In this document: in pieces, positions 1-12,700 of the stretch | Position numbering within the stretch: position 1 is the first letter of the stretch | Layout: each line of letters opens with the position of its first letter | From: Begonia masoniana | Taxonomy: Eukaryota; Streptophyta; Magnoliopsida; Cucurbitales; Begoniaceae | DNA: 64,000 nucleotides | Direction: 5' to 3' | Assembly (NCBI GenBank): GCA_022432975.1 | Contig: CM039503.1 | Coordinates: 47,781,259 to 47,845,258, forward strand | Program-made: the position numbers and the translations under genes | Notes under the pieces: model-generated | Database searches by the model: none | The model's input: the letters and a program-made list of their open reading frames with translations, nothing else | What the model was told of the DNA's origin: nothing

Positions 1-122
1 GAGTATTTTCTGTATGTTATACATCATGTTTTTGAAAGAATACGAAAATGAACTTTCATGCATCATTATGGAAAGGCAAGTACAGATTGAAATGCATTGG
101 CGGTTAAGGGAACTAATCCACT

Positions 123-799
123 GCTATTAAGGGACTTCATCCACCCCTTAACTGATGAAGAGGATGTATGACATTGAGAGAATTGATCCCACTCCCAAGG
201 GAACTGAGGGATCAGAATAGCTATTAAGGGACTTCATCCACCCCTTAACTGATGAAGAGGATGTATGACATTGAGAGAATTGATCCCACTCCCAAGGGAA
301 CTGAGGGATCAGAATAGCTATTAAGGGACTTCATCCACCCCTTAACTGATGAAGAGGATGTATGACATTGAGAGAATTGATCCCACTCCCAAGGGAACTG
401 AGGGATCAGAATAGCTATTAAGGGACTTCATCCACCCCTTAACTGATGAAGAGGATGTATGACATTGAGAGAACTGATCCCACTCCCAAGGGAACTGAGG
501 GATCAGAATAGCTATTAAGGGACTTCATCCACCCCTTAACTGATGAAGAGGATGTATGACATTGAGAGAATTGATCCCACTCCCAAGGGAACTGAGGGAT
601 CAGAATAGCTATTAAGGGACTTCCACTCCTTAACTGATGAAGAAGATTTATGACATTGGGAGAACTGATCCCACTCCCAAGGGAACTGAGGGATCAGAAT
701 AGCTATTAAGGGACTTCATCCACCCCTTAACTGATGAAGAGGATGTATGACATTGAGAGAATTGATCCCACTCCCAAGGGAATCAAGGGATCTGATCAG
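123..799. repeat. 97-bp tandem repeat, 7 copies
   Basis: Units start at 123, 220, 317, 414, 511, 608 and 702. The period is 97 bp, and the sixth unit is 94 bp because of a 3-bp deletion. Units are nearly identical except the sixth and the end of the last. Each unit can form two stem-loops: arms CTTCATC/GATGAAG separated by 12 nt, and GATCCC/GGGATC around a CCC..GGG inner pairing. The homologous place in family Y copy 2 (56031-56222) holds only about two diverged copies, so the expansion is specific to this copy. Confidence 0.95.
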
Positions 800-1581
800 T
801 AAACAAATGATGTGCAACTGAGATGAGAAAGTAGAAACTGCATATTCAGGATTTAAGTTTCAGCATATCATTTCATTATTTGCTTTACTTACTTAGCATT
901 AGGCTAATAGATAAGTTTTGTGATGTAGGTGTTGAGGATACTGCAGGTGAATTCCCCGAGTTTACTGACGAATAGATGGGGTTGGAGGAGCACTTCTCTG
1001 TCTCGAACTAGTATACTGATGAGGCGGATTAACTGATGTCTGTTGGTGTGAAAGTTTAGTTGACAGCGTTTCAATTTAAGTATATTGAGTTTTCATGACA
1101 GTAGTGATTTCAATGTTTTGAATACAATTTCGAGATTTTCCTGTTAATAGTATTCTGTTGGGATTTAATGTTGGCACTCACTGGATTTTTAGTATTGTAA
1201 TGGTTTGAAATGTTTTTGAATGGTTTCAGTGAAGTGAGTAAATTCTTTTCTGTAGTTAGAATCGTGTTTGTATACCAAGGAGTAGATGAGATGTGGTTCT
1301 GTTCTCTATCGTTAGGTGAAGTCTATCGACAGAGGTTGAGTTGTTGTTCTGTTGTCTATCGGAAGATGTCTTCAGTGGAAGCCATCGAATGATATAGAAC
1401 GAAATATGTCGTTTAGTGATCGGTATATGTAGCTTGTTTTATCGGAAGATGTTGTTTTGTTCACTATCGGTAGATGAAGTCTATCGGTAGATGTCGGGTT
1501 ATAGTTATGTGTCTATCGGAAGATATAAGTAGAAAGTTTGTCGTTTAGTGATCGGCGCATGCAGTCTACTCAATCAGAAGG

Positions 1582-4500
1582 TGTAGCGACCCTAATACTG
1601 TACCCGTATTTCCCGTACTATTTTTTTTTTATCATAATATCTTTAACTAAACTCTAGGCGGGACCTAAACCGAAATCGAAACCAGAATCGAGATCGGAAT
1701 TAGAATCTAAGTTTAAAAACCGTTTAGAACAAATATTAAAACTATTTAATAAAATATTTAATAAACAGGTTAAAACTATTAATAAACTTGGGAGGGCAAA
1801 GTGGGCATTCTGCCCGATGAAGGTGAGCAGCGACCAGTCGCTGCTGCATGCAGCGACTGATCGCTGCATTCGCTGCAGCGTGCAGCGTTCAGTTGATCGC
1901 TGCACACTGAGTGCAGCGATCGCTCAGCGATCCCTTGTCTTTCTCTTTCTATTCCTTCTTTCTTCCTTTTCTTTACTATTGCTCTCTGGAATTCTAGAGA
2001 GCATACACTTAAACAAAACACAACTCTCTGGAATCCGATTCCAGAGAGTAACCACACGTCCTTTTTACTAATTTCTCATCAATAACATAATCTACTTATA
2101 GCCTATACTCAATCAACCAAAACGTATACCTGACCCAACCAACTTGCAGCGGACTTTGCGAAATCCAACTGCATGGATAGCTCTAAAAACAAAGCATATC
2201 CGTAACGTCCTAAAAACCGTTAAACCGTTCAAAACATTCATGACATTGAATCAACAATTTAAACCAAAACATTTGAAACATTAAACATAAAACCTATCAA
2301 CTACCAGTACCAAACATCCTATAATTTCAATACAATTTTCCTATTCTATCCAAAATAACTTAAAACCCTCAAAATTTATACATACTTCCCCACGGGTCAA
2401 ATGAGCCTCGACTGCGCCAGCACACCATGCAGTCATCCTCCGTCAACTGGACTCAAGCCTCCGGAGGAGGAATCTCATCCTCACCTATATCCTCGTAATC
2501 ACCTACACCATACATACACACGATGAGATGAAATCCCAGTAAGCTCTACGTAAATGCAATGCATACTGTGCGTATGAGTTCGATAAATCATGCTCAATAC
2601 GCCTTTCGGCCAATGCTATGCTCAATACGCCTTTCGGCCAATGCTATGCTCAATACGCCTTTCGGCCAATGCTATGCTCAATACGCCTTTCGGCCAATGC
2701 TATGCTCAATACGCCTTTCGGCCAATGCTATGCTCAATACGCCTTTCGGCCAATGCTATGCTCAATACGCCTTTCGGCCAATGCTATGCTCAATACGCCT
2801 TTCGGCCAATGCTATGCTCAATACGCCTTTCGGCCAATGCTATGCTCAATACGCCTTTCGGCCAATGCTATGCTCAATACGCCTTTCGGCCAATGCTATG
2901 CTCAATACGCCTTTCGGCCAATGCTATGCTCAATACGCCTTTCGGCCAATGCTATGCTCAATACGCCTTTCGGCCAATGCTATGCTCAATACGCCTTTCG
3001 GCCAATGCTATGCTCAATACGCCTTTCGGCCAATGCTATGCTCAATACGCCTTTCGGCCAATGCTATGCTCAATACGCCTTTCGGCCAATGCTATGCTCA
3101 ATACGCCTTTCGGCCAATGCTATGCTCAATACGCCTTTCGGCCAATGCTATGCTCAATACGCCTTTCGGCCAATGCTATGCTCAATACGCCTTTCGGCCA
3201 ATGCTATGCTCAATACGCCTTTCGGCCAATGCTATGCTCAATACGCCTTTCGGCCAATGCTATGCTCAATACGCCTTTCGGCCAATGCTATGCTCAATAC
3301 GCCTTTCGGCCAATGCTATGCTCAATACGCCTTTCGGCCAATGCTATGCTCAATACGCCTTTCGGCCAATGCTATGCTCAATACGCCTTTCGGCCAATGC
3401 TATGCTCAATACGCCTTTCGGCCAATGCTATGCTCAATACGCCTTTCGGCCAATGCTATGCTCAATACGCCTTTCGGCCAATGCTATGCTCAATACGCCT
3501 TTCGGCCAATGCTATGCTCAATACGCCTTTCGGCCAATGCTATGCTCAATACGCCTTTCGGCCAATGCTATGCTCAATACGCCTTTCGGCCAATGCTATG
3601 CTCAATACGCCTTTCGGCCAATGCTATGCTCAATACGCCTTTCGGCCAATGCTATGCTCAATACGCCTTTCGGCCAATGCTATGCTCAATACGCCTTTCG
3701 GCCAATGCTATGCTCAATACGCCTTTCGGCCAATGCTATGCTCAATACGCCTTTCGGCCAATGCTATGCTCAATACGCCTTTCGGCCAATGCTATGCTCA
3801 ATACGCCTTTCGGCCAATGCTATGCTCAATACGCCTTTCGGCCAATGCTATGCTCAATACGCCTTTCGGCCAATGCTATGCTCAATACGCCTTTCGGCCA
3901 ATGCTATGCTCAATACGCCTTTCGGCCAATGCTATGCTCAATACGCCTTTCGGCCAATGCTATGCTCAATACGCCTTTCGGCCAATGCTATGCTCAATAC
4001 GCCTTTCGGCCAATGCTATGCTCAATACGCCTTTCGGCCAATGCTATGCTCAATACGCCTTTCGGCCAATGCTATGCTCAATACGCCTTTCGGCCAATGC
4101 TATGCTCAATACGCCTTTCGGCCAATGCTATGCTCAATACGCCTTTCGGCCAATGCTATGCTCAATACGCCTTTCGGCCAATGCTATGCTCAATACGCCT
4201 TTCGGCCAATGCTATGCTCAATACGCCTTTCGGCCAATGCTATGCTCAATACGCCTTTCGGCCAATGCTATGCTCAATACGCCTTTCGGCCAATGCTATG
4301 CTCAATACGCCTTTCGGCCAATGCTATGCTCAATACGCCTTTCGGCCAATGCTATGCTCAATACGCCTTTCGGCCAATGCTATGCTCAATACGCCTTTCG
4401 GCCAATGCTATGCTCAATACGCCTTTCGGCCAATGCTATGCTCAATACGCCTTTCGGCCAATGCTATGCTCAATACGCCTTTCGGCCAATGCTATGCTCA

Positions 4501-6378
4501 ATACGCCTTTCGGCCAATGCTATGCTCAATACGCCTTTCGGCCAATGCTATGCTCAATACGCCTTTCGGCCAATGCTATGCTCAATACGCCTTTCGGCCA
4601 ATGCTATGCTCAATACGCCTTTCGGCCAATAAGTCTTTCGGCCAATGCTATGCTCAATACGCCTTTCGGCCAATGCTATGCTCAATACGCCTTTCGGCCA
4701 ATGCTATGCTCAATACGCCTTTCGGCCAATGCTATGCTCAATACGCCTTTCGGCCAATGCTATGCTCAATACGCCTTTCGGCCAATGCTATGCTCAATAC
4801 GCCTTTCGGCCAATGCTATGCTCAATACGCCTTTCGGCCAATGCTATGCTCAATACGCCTTTCGGCCAATGCTATGCTCAATACGCCTTTCGGCCAATGC
4901 TATGCTCAATACGCCTTTCGGCCAATGCTATGCTCAATACGCCTTTCGGCCAATGCTATGCTCAATACGCCTTTCGGCCAATGCTATGCTCAATACGCCT
5001 TTCGGCCAATGCTATGCTCAATACGCCTTTCGGCCAATAAGTCTTTCGGCCAATGCTATGCTCAATACGCCTTTCGGCCAATAAGCCTTTCGGCCAATGC
5101 TATGCTCAATACGCCTTTCGGCCAATGCAATGCTTTACGTTATCTTTAAAACTCTGTGCGAAAATTCGTTTTCATGCTTTTCTTTAAAACAAGTGATGCG
5201 TGAACAGTTCAATATCTTACAGTAAACAAGCAATAATATGTACCATCAAGACTGTAAAGCGTAAACTATAAACTCTTAAAACCTAGCTACCCAAACCAAG
5301 TAAACATTAAATAAACGCATCTCCAAAACTCCTCGAGACGACATTCGGCGTACGGTGTTGGCCAATCGGCCAAAGAAGATCACGAGAACTTAGCCGCTCA
5401 AACTCCGTCCACGAGCGTTGTTTGTCTGAAGCAAAACACAATATCGACGTTAAAACGAGTTTAAGCTATCGATCGTCCAAATTTACAAAATCTTAACTAA
5501 GGAGACTTTCTAAAGTTCTAATCTAATTCATTGGGCTATTTATTTGAGCAATTCACGCTCGGGATCTCAAATTCCAATTTACGAGTTATTCCTAAAATCT
5601 CGAAAATCCCTAATTTTAACATTTTCACAAATTGATTTAACTTCGTCCAATAACGTCGAATACGTGCAATATATACTCAATCACGGCTAACCTATTAATT
5701 ACGAACCCTAATTCGCGTTTTTAACGGAAAATTATCGAAACCCTAATTGTCCAAAACGCCGTAAATATCGAAATAAAAGCTCTAAGATTGTAGGCTCATA
5801 CCTAGGGTTGCGAGAGGAGGAGAAATCGTGAAGAAAACGGAACAAACGGGAGAAAGATCGGAGGTCGGATTGAAGGAAATCGTCGGTGGCCGAGGGCTTT
5901 GCTCTCTGGAATTTGGCGCGGGCAGAGGAGAAAAAGAGGAGAAGTGAGGAGAGAAGAGAAATTAGGTTAGTTTATAATATTGAATTGGTAATTTACCAAA
6001 ATGCCATTTTCTTTGATTTTATATAATCTTCGTCATTCGGTTCGTTAATCGTCTAACGATTTGACTTTTTCAACTTTCCACATTTTGCCAATAAGTCCAA
6101 CTTATTATTTGGGATTTAACAAAACTGTCCATTCGCAAATTGGACCTCATTTGCTATTTTTACGAGAACGTCTTTTACATTACGAGAAACGTATTTACTC
6201 GGAATATAACGTTTAATCTCCGAAAATTCCCATAATTTCCTTAAAATTCCTATTAATCGTTAGGATCATGATGACGTTTTCTTTTCGTAAAACGGACTTA
6301 ATTTGACATATTTACAAAAATGTCATCCAATAATATAATAGCAATATAATATACGAGTCCGTACAACTGGGTATTACA
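1582..6378 (-). mobile_element. Long solo-LTR-like element, family X copy 1, nested in family Y
   Basis: The element begins tgtagcgaccc and ends gggtattaca (imperfect inverted ends, TG..CA). It is flanked by a perfect 5-bp target duplication, gaagg at 1577-1581 and 6379-6383. Removing the element restores a continuous family Y sequence. The length is 4797 bp, with no retroelement protein recognisable in six frames. A second copy lies at about 52085-53933 and shares the blocks before and after the tandem array. Read on the - strand its layout resembles family Y (TGTAAYACCC start, tandem array, GGTGTAGGTGA-like block), so it is assigned to the - strand. A solo LTR from a large-LTR gypsy element is the best reading. 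Confidence 0.75.
2591..5129. repeat. 28-bp tandem repeat, about 90 copies
   Basis: The unit ctatgctcaatacgcctttc followed by ggccaatg repeats almost without change over 2.5 kb. Three shortened variants in which ggccaataag joins directly to the next (t/c)ctttcggcc occur near 4629, 5037 and 5081. Because 28 is not a multiple of 3 and the unit has no stop codon, all three forward frames stay open for hundreds of codons. These open frames are an artefact of the repeat. The matching place in family X copy 2 has three ~100-bp units that contain a related ccctttcgggcc core. Confidence 0.97.
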
Positions 6379-7046
6379 GAAGGTGTAGGTTTAAGTCTAT
6401 CGGATGATGTCTCAGTAAACTCATCGGCAGATGCGTGCTGACGTCGTCGGTAGGTGTAGGAGGACTCTTGTCATTTAGTCACCAGTGGATGTAGAACAAA
6501 GTCGATCGGATGAAGGAAATCATTTGACTGACGTCATCGGAAGATGTATAGTGTATTTTGTCGTTTAGTCACCTGTAGATACAGTCTACCGAGAGATGTC
6601 CTTTGTTTTTTCATTTGGCTGACGTCATCGGCAGAAGCCTTCTATTTTCTGTTTCTGCTTCTTCCATTGACTGTATTAATCGGCAGATCCGTTTGACCTC
6701 TGTGACACCTCAAGTATTTCGATTTAAACTTCTATTTCCTATTGGCCGATTACTTCTTAATACTTCCAACGATTATGTTAACATTGTTTTTATGGCTTTG
6801 TCTAATTCTATTTTTTTGCTTAAATAATTTCCGCTGCAAGTTTTAAAAAAAATACGGTTGAAATTTTTAGCCATGTACGGGCATTGTGAGACGAACCGGG
6901 TTCAGATAACTCGGGGCGTTACATTTACAGAACCAAAATTATCAGTTCGGTTCTCAGTTTTAATGGCACAGTACCCGTAAAATCGAACTGGACCAGACAG
7001 TAATTAATAGCCCTAAGTTATGTTCTATTCTCTAATCTCTCAACTC

Positions 7047-7635
7047 TCGCCCTCGCCGTCTCCAGTCTCTTGCTCTCGCCGTCTCCAGTCTCTTGCTCTC
7101 GCCGTCTCCAGTCTCTTGCTCTCGCCGTCTCCAGTCTCTTGCTCTCGCCGTCTCCAGTCTCTTGCTCTCGCCGTCTCCAGTCTCTTGCTCTCGCCGTCTC
7201 CAGTCTCTTGCTCTCGCCGTCTCCAGTCTCTTGCTCTCGCCGTCTCCAGTCTCTTGCTCTCGCCGTCTCCAGTCTCTTGCTCTCGCCGTCTCCAGTCTCT
7301 TGCTCTCGCCGTCTCCAGTCTCTTGCTCTCGCCGTCTCCAGTCTCTTGCTCTCGCCGTCTCCAGTCTCTTGCTCTCGCCGTCTCCAGTCTCTTGCTCTCG
7401 CCGTCTCCAGTCTCTTGCTCTCGCCGTCTCCAGTCTCTTGCTCTCGCCGTCTCCAGTCTCTTGCTCTCGCCGTCTCCAGTCTCTTGCTCTCGCCGTCTCC
7501 AGTCTCTTGCTCTCGCCGTCTCCAGTCTCTTGCTCTCGCCGTCTCCAGTCTCTTGCTCTCGCCGTCTCCAGTCTCTTGCTCTCGCAGTCTCTAGCCATCG
7601 CCGTCTCCAGTCTCTTGCTCTCGCCGTCTCCAGCC
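7047..7635. repeat. 23-bp minisatellite, about 25 copies
   Basis: The unit ctcgccgtctccagtctctt + gct is repeated nearly perfectly. There is one variant block near 7585-7605 (ctcgcagtctctagccat). The period of 23 leaves frames on both strands open, giving Arg/Ser/Pro-rich translations that carry no other coding signal. The array is flanked on the right by pyrimidine-rich unique sequence. Confidence 0.95.
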
Positions 7636-7639
7636 CTAA

Positions 7640-8633
7640 CTTTTTTATTCGGTTCGATTGCATCCTCTGGATCTGTGGTTTCGATTATGCTTCTTTAACT
7701 TGTTGATCTTCACTCTGCCACTGAAGGTTTGTTCTTTCTTCTTCTTCTCTATGTTTTCTTCACTTTGGATCTTTTCGTTAAGGAGAAGCTACATCTGATT
7801 TCGACTGTAAAAAAGTTGAGTGATTTTTACTTTTCTCGTTCTTAAATATTTTAGCCGTTCCTAGACATTTGTGTTTTGAAATACAGAATGTTTCCTGCTT
7901 AGAAATATTTTTTGCTCATGCCCCCGAATTTATTACCAGTATCTTGATTTACGAAGTTCTGCGTTCGTTCATGAGGAGTTGGATGAGAAAAAACTCTCAC
8001 GTCTGTTTCTGTAGACTCTAGTAGAGATGGAATTGAGAAAAAAACAATCATCCACTATAACCCAAAAAAAACTAGATTTGTAAATTACTATTTAACTATG
8101 TATTTTTTTGTTCTGTTTGGGCCGTGACTTGCAGCCAGGTACTATAAATGAGAAAGAAAGAAAAAAAAATTGGAAAGACCAGAACTGAGACCAGAAATCT
8201 TGTCCGGTTCTGGTCCAGTCCTGGAAAATTTTTTAGACTTACTGGTGCAAAAATTTGAAAACCAAATTTTAGTGGTCCGGTCCTATTCTCTCCAAAAATT
8301 GGACCGACCTAGACCACAATAACCCCTATCCTCAGCTATGCTCAACCCGACCGGCCAGTTTTTCATCTATACAATCTCTCTCTCTGAATTGGTTTTAGGA
8401 GTTGAGATTGTCGGGAAATAAACCTCTTAATACCATCTATCATATCTTTGGCAAGAAACTAGCGATTGATTTAAGTAAAAACAGGCAATTTTGTATGTTT
8501 TAGAGGGTGAATTATGTGAAGATCTGCATAGGTTTTGCATGCAATGGACAAGTAACCAAAGTTGTAATGCATGAAAGGAGGGTTGAGATTGTTACGGAGT
8601 TTGTTGACAGCAGCATATGCGAAGTGAAAGAGA
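7640..8633. other. Non-coding stretch upstream of the KCS relic
   Basis: This is AT-rich sequence with no supported gene. Around 8170-8330 there is a run with several ggtccggtcc-like blocks similar in style to 6940-7000, possibly the ends of an old unclassified repeat around the minisatellite. No KCS N-terminal membrane segments can be found here in any frame, so the KCS copy downstream lacks its 5' end. Confidence 0.5.
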
Positions 8634-9371
8634 GTAATTCATTATCAACTGCCCACATCCATGTTCGTCGAACATATTTGTCTCGACAATATGGATCCAA
8701 ACAGCATAGCACTTCAAGTGAAGATCCTTGAAAAATTTGGGTTCAGCAAAGAAACAAGCATTCCTCCATTTCTCGCCGTACTCCCCCCAAAAAAATCCCT
8801 CTCCTTTGCCGACGAAGAGGCCATGTCTGTAATGTTTACCACAGTCGAAGATCTGCTAAACAGAAACGACATAAACCCAAAAGCCATTGACATACTTATC
8901 TGCAACAGCAGTATGTTCTGCCCAGTTCCATCTCTCAGTGCTATGTTGGTTAATAGATTCAAAATGAGGTCAAATATAAAGAGCTTTCACTTATCCGGAA
9001 TGGGTTGCAGCGCCGGAATCATCTCAGTGAGTTTAGCCAAAGACTTGCTGAGAGTTCATAGAAATTCGTTGGCCTTAATTGTTAGCTCTGAAGCCTTGCT
9101 TCTGAACTGGTACAGCAGAAAAAACCCGTCCATGCTGATTACTAATTGTCTGTTCCGAATGGGCGGAGCAGCTTTGTTGTTGTCTAGCCGGACCCAAGAC
9201 AAGAGCCGAGCAAAATATGAACTTCAACACGTCGTCCGGACGAACAAAGCGCAAGACGATCGATCGCATAATTGCATCTATGAAGATGCTGATTGCTGAT
9301 GAAGAGAAAATTGTAGGAGTGTCAATTTCAAAGAGCACACTAGCAGGTGCAGGTTTTGCGCTGACCACTAA
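8634..9371 (+). pseudogene. 3-ketoacyl-CoA synthase relic, 5' part (truncated, frameshifted)
   Basis: The translation from about 8634 matches the FAE1/KCS condensing-enzyme core. It includes an MFVEH-like segment, a GMGCSAG motif with the catalytic cysteine (about 9001-9021), NWY, and NCLFRMGGAALLL. KCS enzymes condense malonyl-CoA with fatty acyl-CoA at the ER to make very-long-chain fatty acids for wax, cutin or lipids. The N-terminal transmembrane region is absent. The frame stops at 9297-9299; the next conserved block (EEKIVGVSISK) continues in another frame to 9371, where a copia element interrupts it. The 3' part resumes at 14638. The family is certain and the exact KCS clade is not. 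The copy cannot make a full enzyme. Confidence 0.88.
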
Positions 9372-9619
9372 TGTTGAAAAAACGAACTGAAAGCGAAAAA
9401 GAAAAACAAGAAAAAGTGGACACCAAGATTTACGTGGAAACCCTAGAAGGGAAAAAATCACGGACAGAGGAGAAATCACTATGTCAAATCAAGGTACAAT
9501 GAGTTTTGCCACCCTAACATATATTTATACATAATATAAAACCCTAGTCATGTTGAGATTCACAACGTGGGCCGAACTGGCCTGGCCCAGTTAGAAATCG
9601 GGTCACACTGAAACTAACA
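9372..9619 (-). repeat. 3' LTR of the KCS-inserted copia
   Basis: 248 bp, beginning tgttgaaaaaacgaactg and ending ctaaca. It is a direct repeat of 14389-14637. Inside it, at 9620-9635, lies a pyrimidine run (atctccaccttgaca) that reads as the polypurine tract on the element strand. Confidence 0.95.
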
Positions 9620-9709
9620 ATCTCCACCTTGACACGAATTCTACTGCATAAAAATATACTCCAAAACTCCAGCAAAGCTCCTCCACCATAAAAGCCCCTC
9701 AGGGCAATA

Positions 9710-12700
9710 TCAGCAACTAATACCAACCAAGCTCAAACAAAGTTTGAACTTAGATGTGGGAAAAATCTTGGTCATCATATCAGCAGAGTTATCATGAGTA
9801 CTAATCTTACTCATTGCGAAATCACCACGAGCAATCACATCACGAACAAAATGATAACGAATATCAATGTGCTTCGTCTTCTCATGAAACATCTGATCTT
9901 TGTGAGAAAAATAGCACTCTGACTGTCGCAAAATACTGTGAAAATCTGCAATTCTTTATTGAGCTCACTGAACAAACATTTCAACCATATGGCTTCCTTG
10001 CATGCTTCTGTAATAGCCATATATTCTACCTCTGTAGTAGACAACGCGACGGTATCTTGTAAAGTAGCTCTCCAACTGATGGCACAACCTCCAACTGTAA
10101 AAACATATCCTGTGAGAGATCTCCTCTTATCAAGATCTCCTGCATAGTCAGAATCAACATATCCAATTACCGGATCTCTATTTCTTCCAAATTGAAGACA
10201 TACATCACTAGTCCGCCGCAGATACCTAAGAATCTACTAAACAACTTTCCAGTATTCCTTTCCTGGATTAGCCATGTATCTACTTACTGCACTGACTGCA
10301 TAAGATAAATCTGGGCGCGTGCAAACCATAGCATACATAAGCGATCCCACTACACTAGAATATGGAACTCGTGACATATAATTAACTTCTTCATCTGACT
10401 GAGGACATAAAGTAGACGAAAGTTTGAAATGAGCTGCTAATGGAATACTAACAGGCTTAGATTTATTCATGTTAAACTTGCAGAGAACCTTCTGAATATA
10501 CCCCTTTTGACTTAGGTACAGTTTACCAGCTTTCCTATCTCTCTGTATTTCCATACCAAGAATTCTTTTGGCGGCTCCCAAATCTTTCATCTCAAATTCA
10601 TTACTCAATTGTACTTTAACCCTTTTGATATCTTCTATATCTTTAGCTGCTATCAACATATCATCTACGTATAAGAGCAGATAAATCACTGACCCATTCT
10701 TACCATTCTTCATGTAAACACAACTGTCATAATTGCTCCTTCTGAAACCTTGATCAGACATGAATGAATCAAATCTTTTATACAACTGTCTTGGCGATTA
10801 CTTTAGACCATAGAGAGACTTTTTCAACGAACAAACATAAGTCTCCTTTCCAGGAACTTTTAAGCCTTTAGGTTGCTGCATATAGATGTCTTCTCAAGTT
10901 CTCCATGTAAAAATGCAGTTTTCACATCCAACTGCTCAAGGTCAAGGTCGTGCATAGTCACAACGCCTAACAAAGCTTGAATCGAGCTGTGCTTAACAAC
11001 GGGAGAAAACACATCAGTGAAGTCTACACCTGGAATCTGACAGTAACCATTAGCAACCAGACGTGCTTTGTACCTGTCTTCTTCAACACCCGGTGTGCCT
11101 TCCTTTCTTTTGAACACCCATTTGCAATTAACAGATTTCTTATCCTTAGGCAACTCAACTAAATTCCACGTGTCATTCTTCTGAAGAGACTCCATCTCCT
11201 CCTACATAGCAATCATCCATTTTTCACAATCCTTTGAACTTATTGCCTCTGAATAGGTAGATGGTTCATCACATGCATCAATGCTTTCAGCTACACTCAA
11301 AGCATAAGCAACTAAATCTGTCTCCCCATATTTCTGTGGAGGTCTAATCTCCCTCCTCGGTCTATTTTTGGCAATGCAATATTGTGGGGAAGCCAATACC
11401 GGTGGCTGTAGAGAAACAATGTCATCATGTGTTTCTGAACTGTTTTGAACTAAAGATCCTGATGTCGACCCTGATCTAAGTTCAACTTCAAAATTTTTAC
11501 TGAATATCTGATTAGTCTTTTCTGGCAAGACCTTTGAAGATGGTTTATTCAACATAGCAGTCTCGTCAAATACCACATCTCTACTGTATCTGACTTTATT
11601 ATGTCCTGGACACCATAATTTGTATCCCTTTACCCCAGACTTGTATCCAAGGAATACACACTTTAATGATCTTGATTCTAACTTACCCTGATCAACATGA
11701 GCATATGCAGGGTAACCGAACACTCTCAACACTGAATAATCGGCAGGAGTACCAGACCAAACTTCTTCAGTAGTTTTCTTATTAAGAGCAGTACTTGGAG
11801 AACAATTTACGATATAACAAGCAATTTCTGCAGCTTCAGCCCAAAATGACTTAGGTAAACCTGAACTTGAGAGCATACACTGAACCTTTTCCATCAAAGT
11901 TCTATTCATTCTCTCTGCTACACCATTCTGCTGTGGAGTCCCCGGGATTGTCAGATGCCTCAAAATTTCTTCTGTTCTGCAAAAAGAATTGAACTCCTCT
12001 GAACAAAACTCCAACCCATTATCGGTGCGAAGATGTTTTACCTGCCTCTCTGTCTGCTTTTCAACCATCGTTTTCCAGTCCTTGAAAGTAGAAAATACAT
12101 CACTCTTTTTTCTTCAAGAAGAATACCCATACTTTTTTGGAGAAATCATCTATGAATATTAACATATAATGTGCCCCTCCCTTGGAAGGCACCTGTGCTG
12201 GTCCCCATAGATCTGAGTGAATATAATTTAGAATCTCCTTTGAATTGTGAGTGCTCATAGCAAATTTGACTATTTTCTGTTTCCCAGCTAGACAATGCTC
12301 ACAAAACTGTAATTTATTGGTGCTCTGACCATTCAAAAGTCCCTTTTTGCTAAGTTCAGACAAACCATGCTCACTCATGTGTCCTAGACGCATATGCCAT
12401 AAACTGGTGAGATCTTCATCTGACAATGAAGTACTAACAGCCACATCCCCAACAACTGTAGAACCCTCCAAAACATACAGATTTTCATACTTTCTCTGTC
12501 CTTTCATCATAACAAGAGAACCTCGACTGATCTTCAAAACTCCACCTTCACCGGTGTACTTGTACCCATTAATATTCAAAGTACTCAACGAGATCAAATT
12601 CCTCTGCAGCTCGGGAACGTGTCGCACATCACCAAGTGTCCTGACTACTCTATCATACATTTTGATTCTCACTGTACCAATTCCTGCAATCTTACATGAT

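Larger units (their letters stand above)
1..6923 (+). mobile_element. Long solo-LTR-like element, family Y copy 1 (left end off-window, interrupted)
   Basis: Bases 1-1581 and 6379-6923 together align in order with the complete family Y element at 55341-59114. Shared blocks include one ending in a gtgatgtaggtg motif, an aatttccgctgcag-like block and the final ataactcggggcgttaca. Position 1 corresponds to roughly 600 bp inside the other copy, so its left terminus lies outside the window. The right end is the LTR-type terminus ...gttaca at 6923. No ORF with retroelement homology is present. Degenerate atcgg(c/a)agatg units occur at about 1305-1580 and 6384-6640. In copy 2 this segment has been amplified about 80-fold. 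The reading as a solo LTR of a Ty3/gypsy (Tekay/Del-like) element is inference from the TG..CA ends and the length. Confidence 0.65.

Noticed and set aside
123..799. CRISPR-like direct repeats
   Set aside because: The units are contiguous with no unique spacers. The host is a plant, and these are tandem repeats.
2559..5149. Open frames of up to 843 codons on the + strand
   Set aside because: They are the same 28-bp repeat read in three frames. The unit lacks stops and 28 is not divisible by 3, so openness is automatic and no start context or homology supports coding.
7020..7706. Ser/Leu- and Arg/Glu-rich open frames on both strands
   Set aside because: These are artefacts of the 23-bp minisatellite, open in several frames at once.
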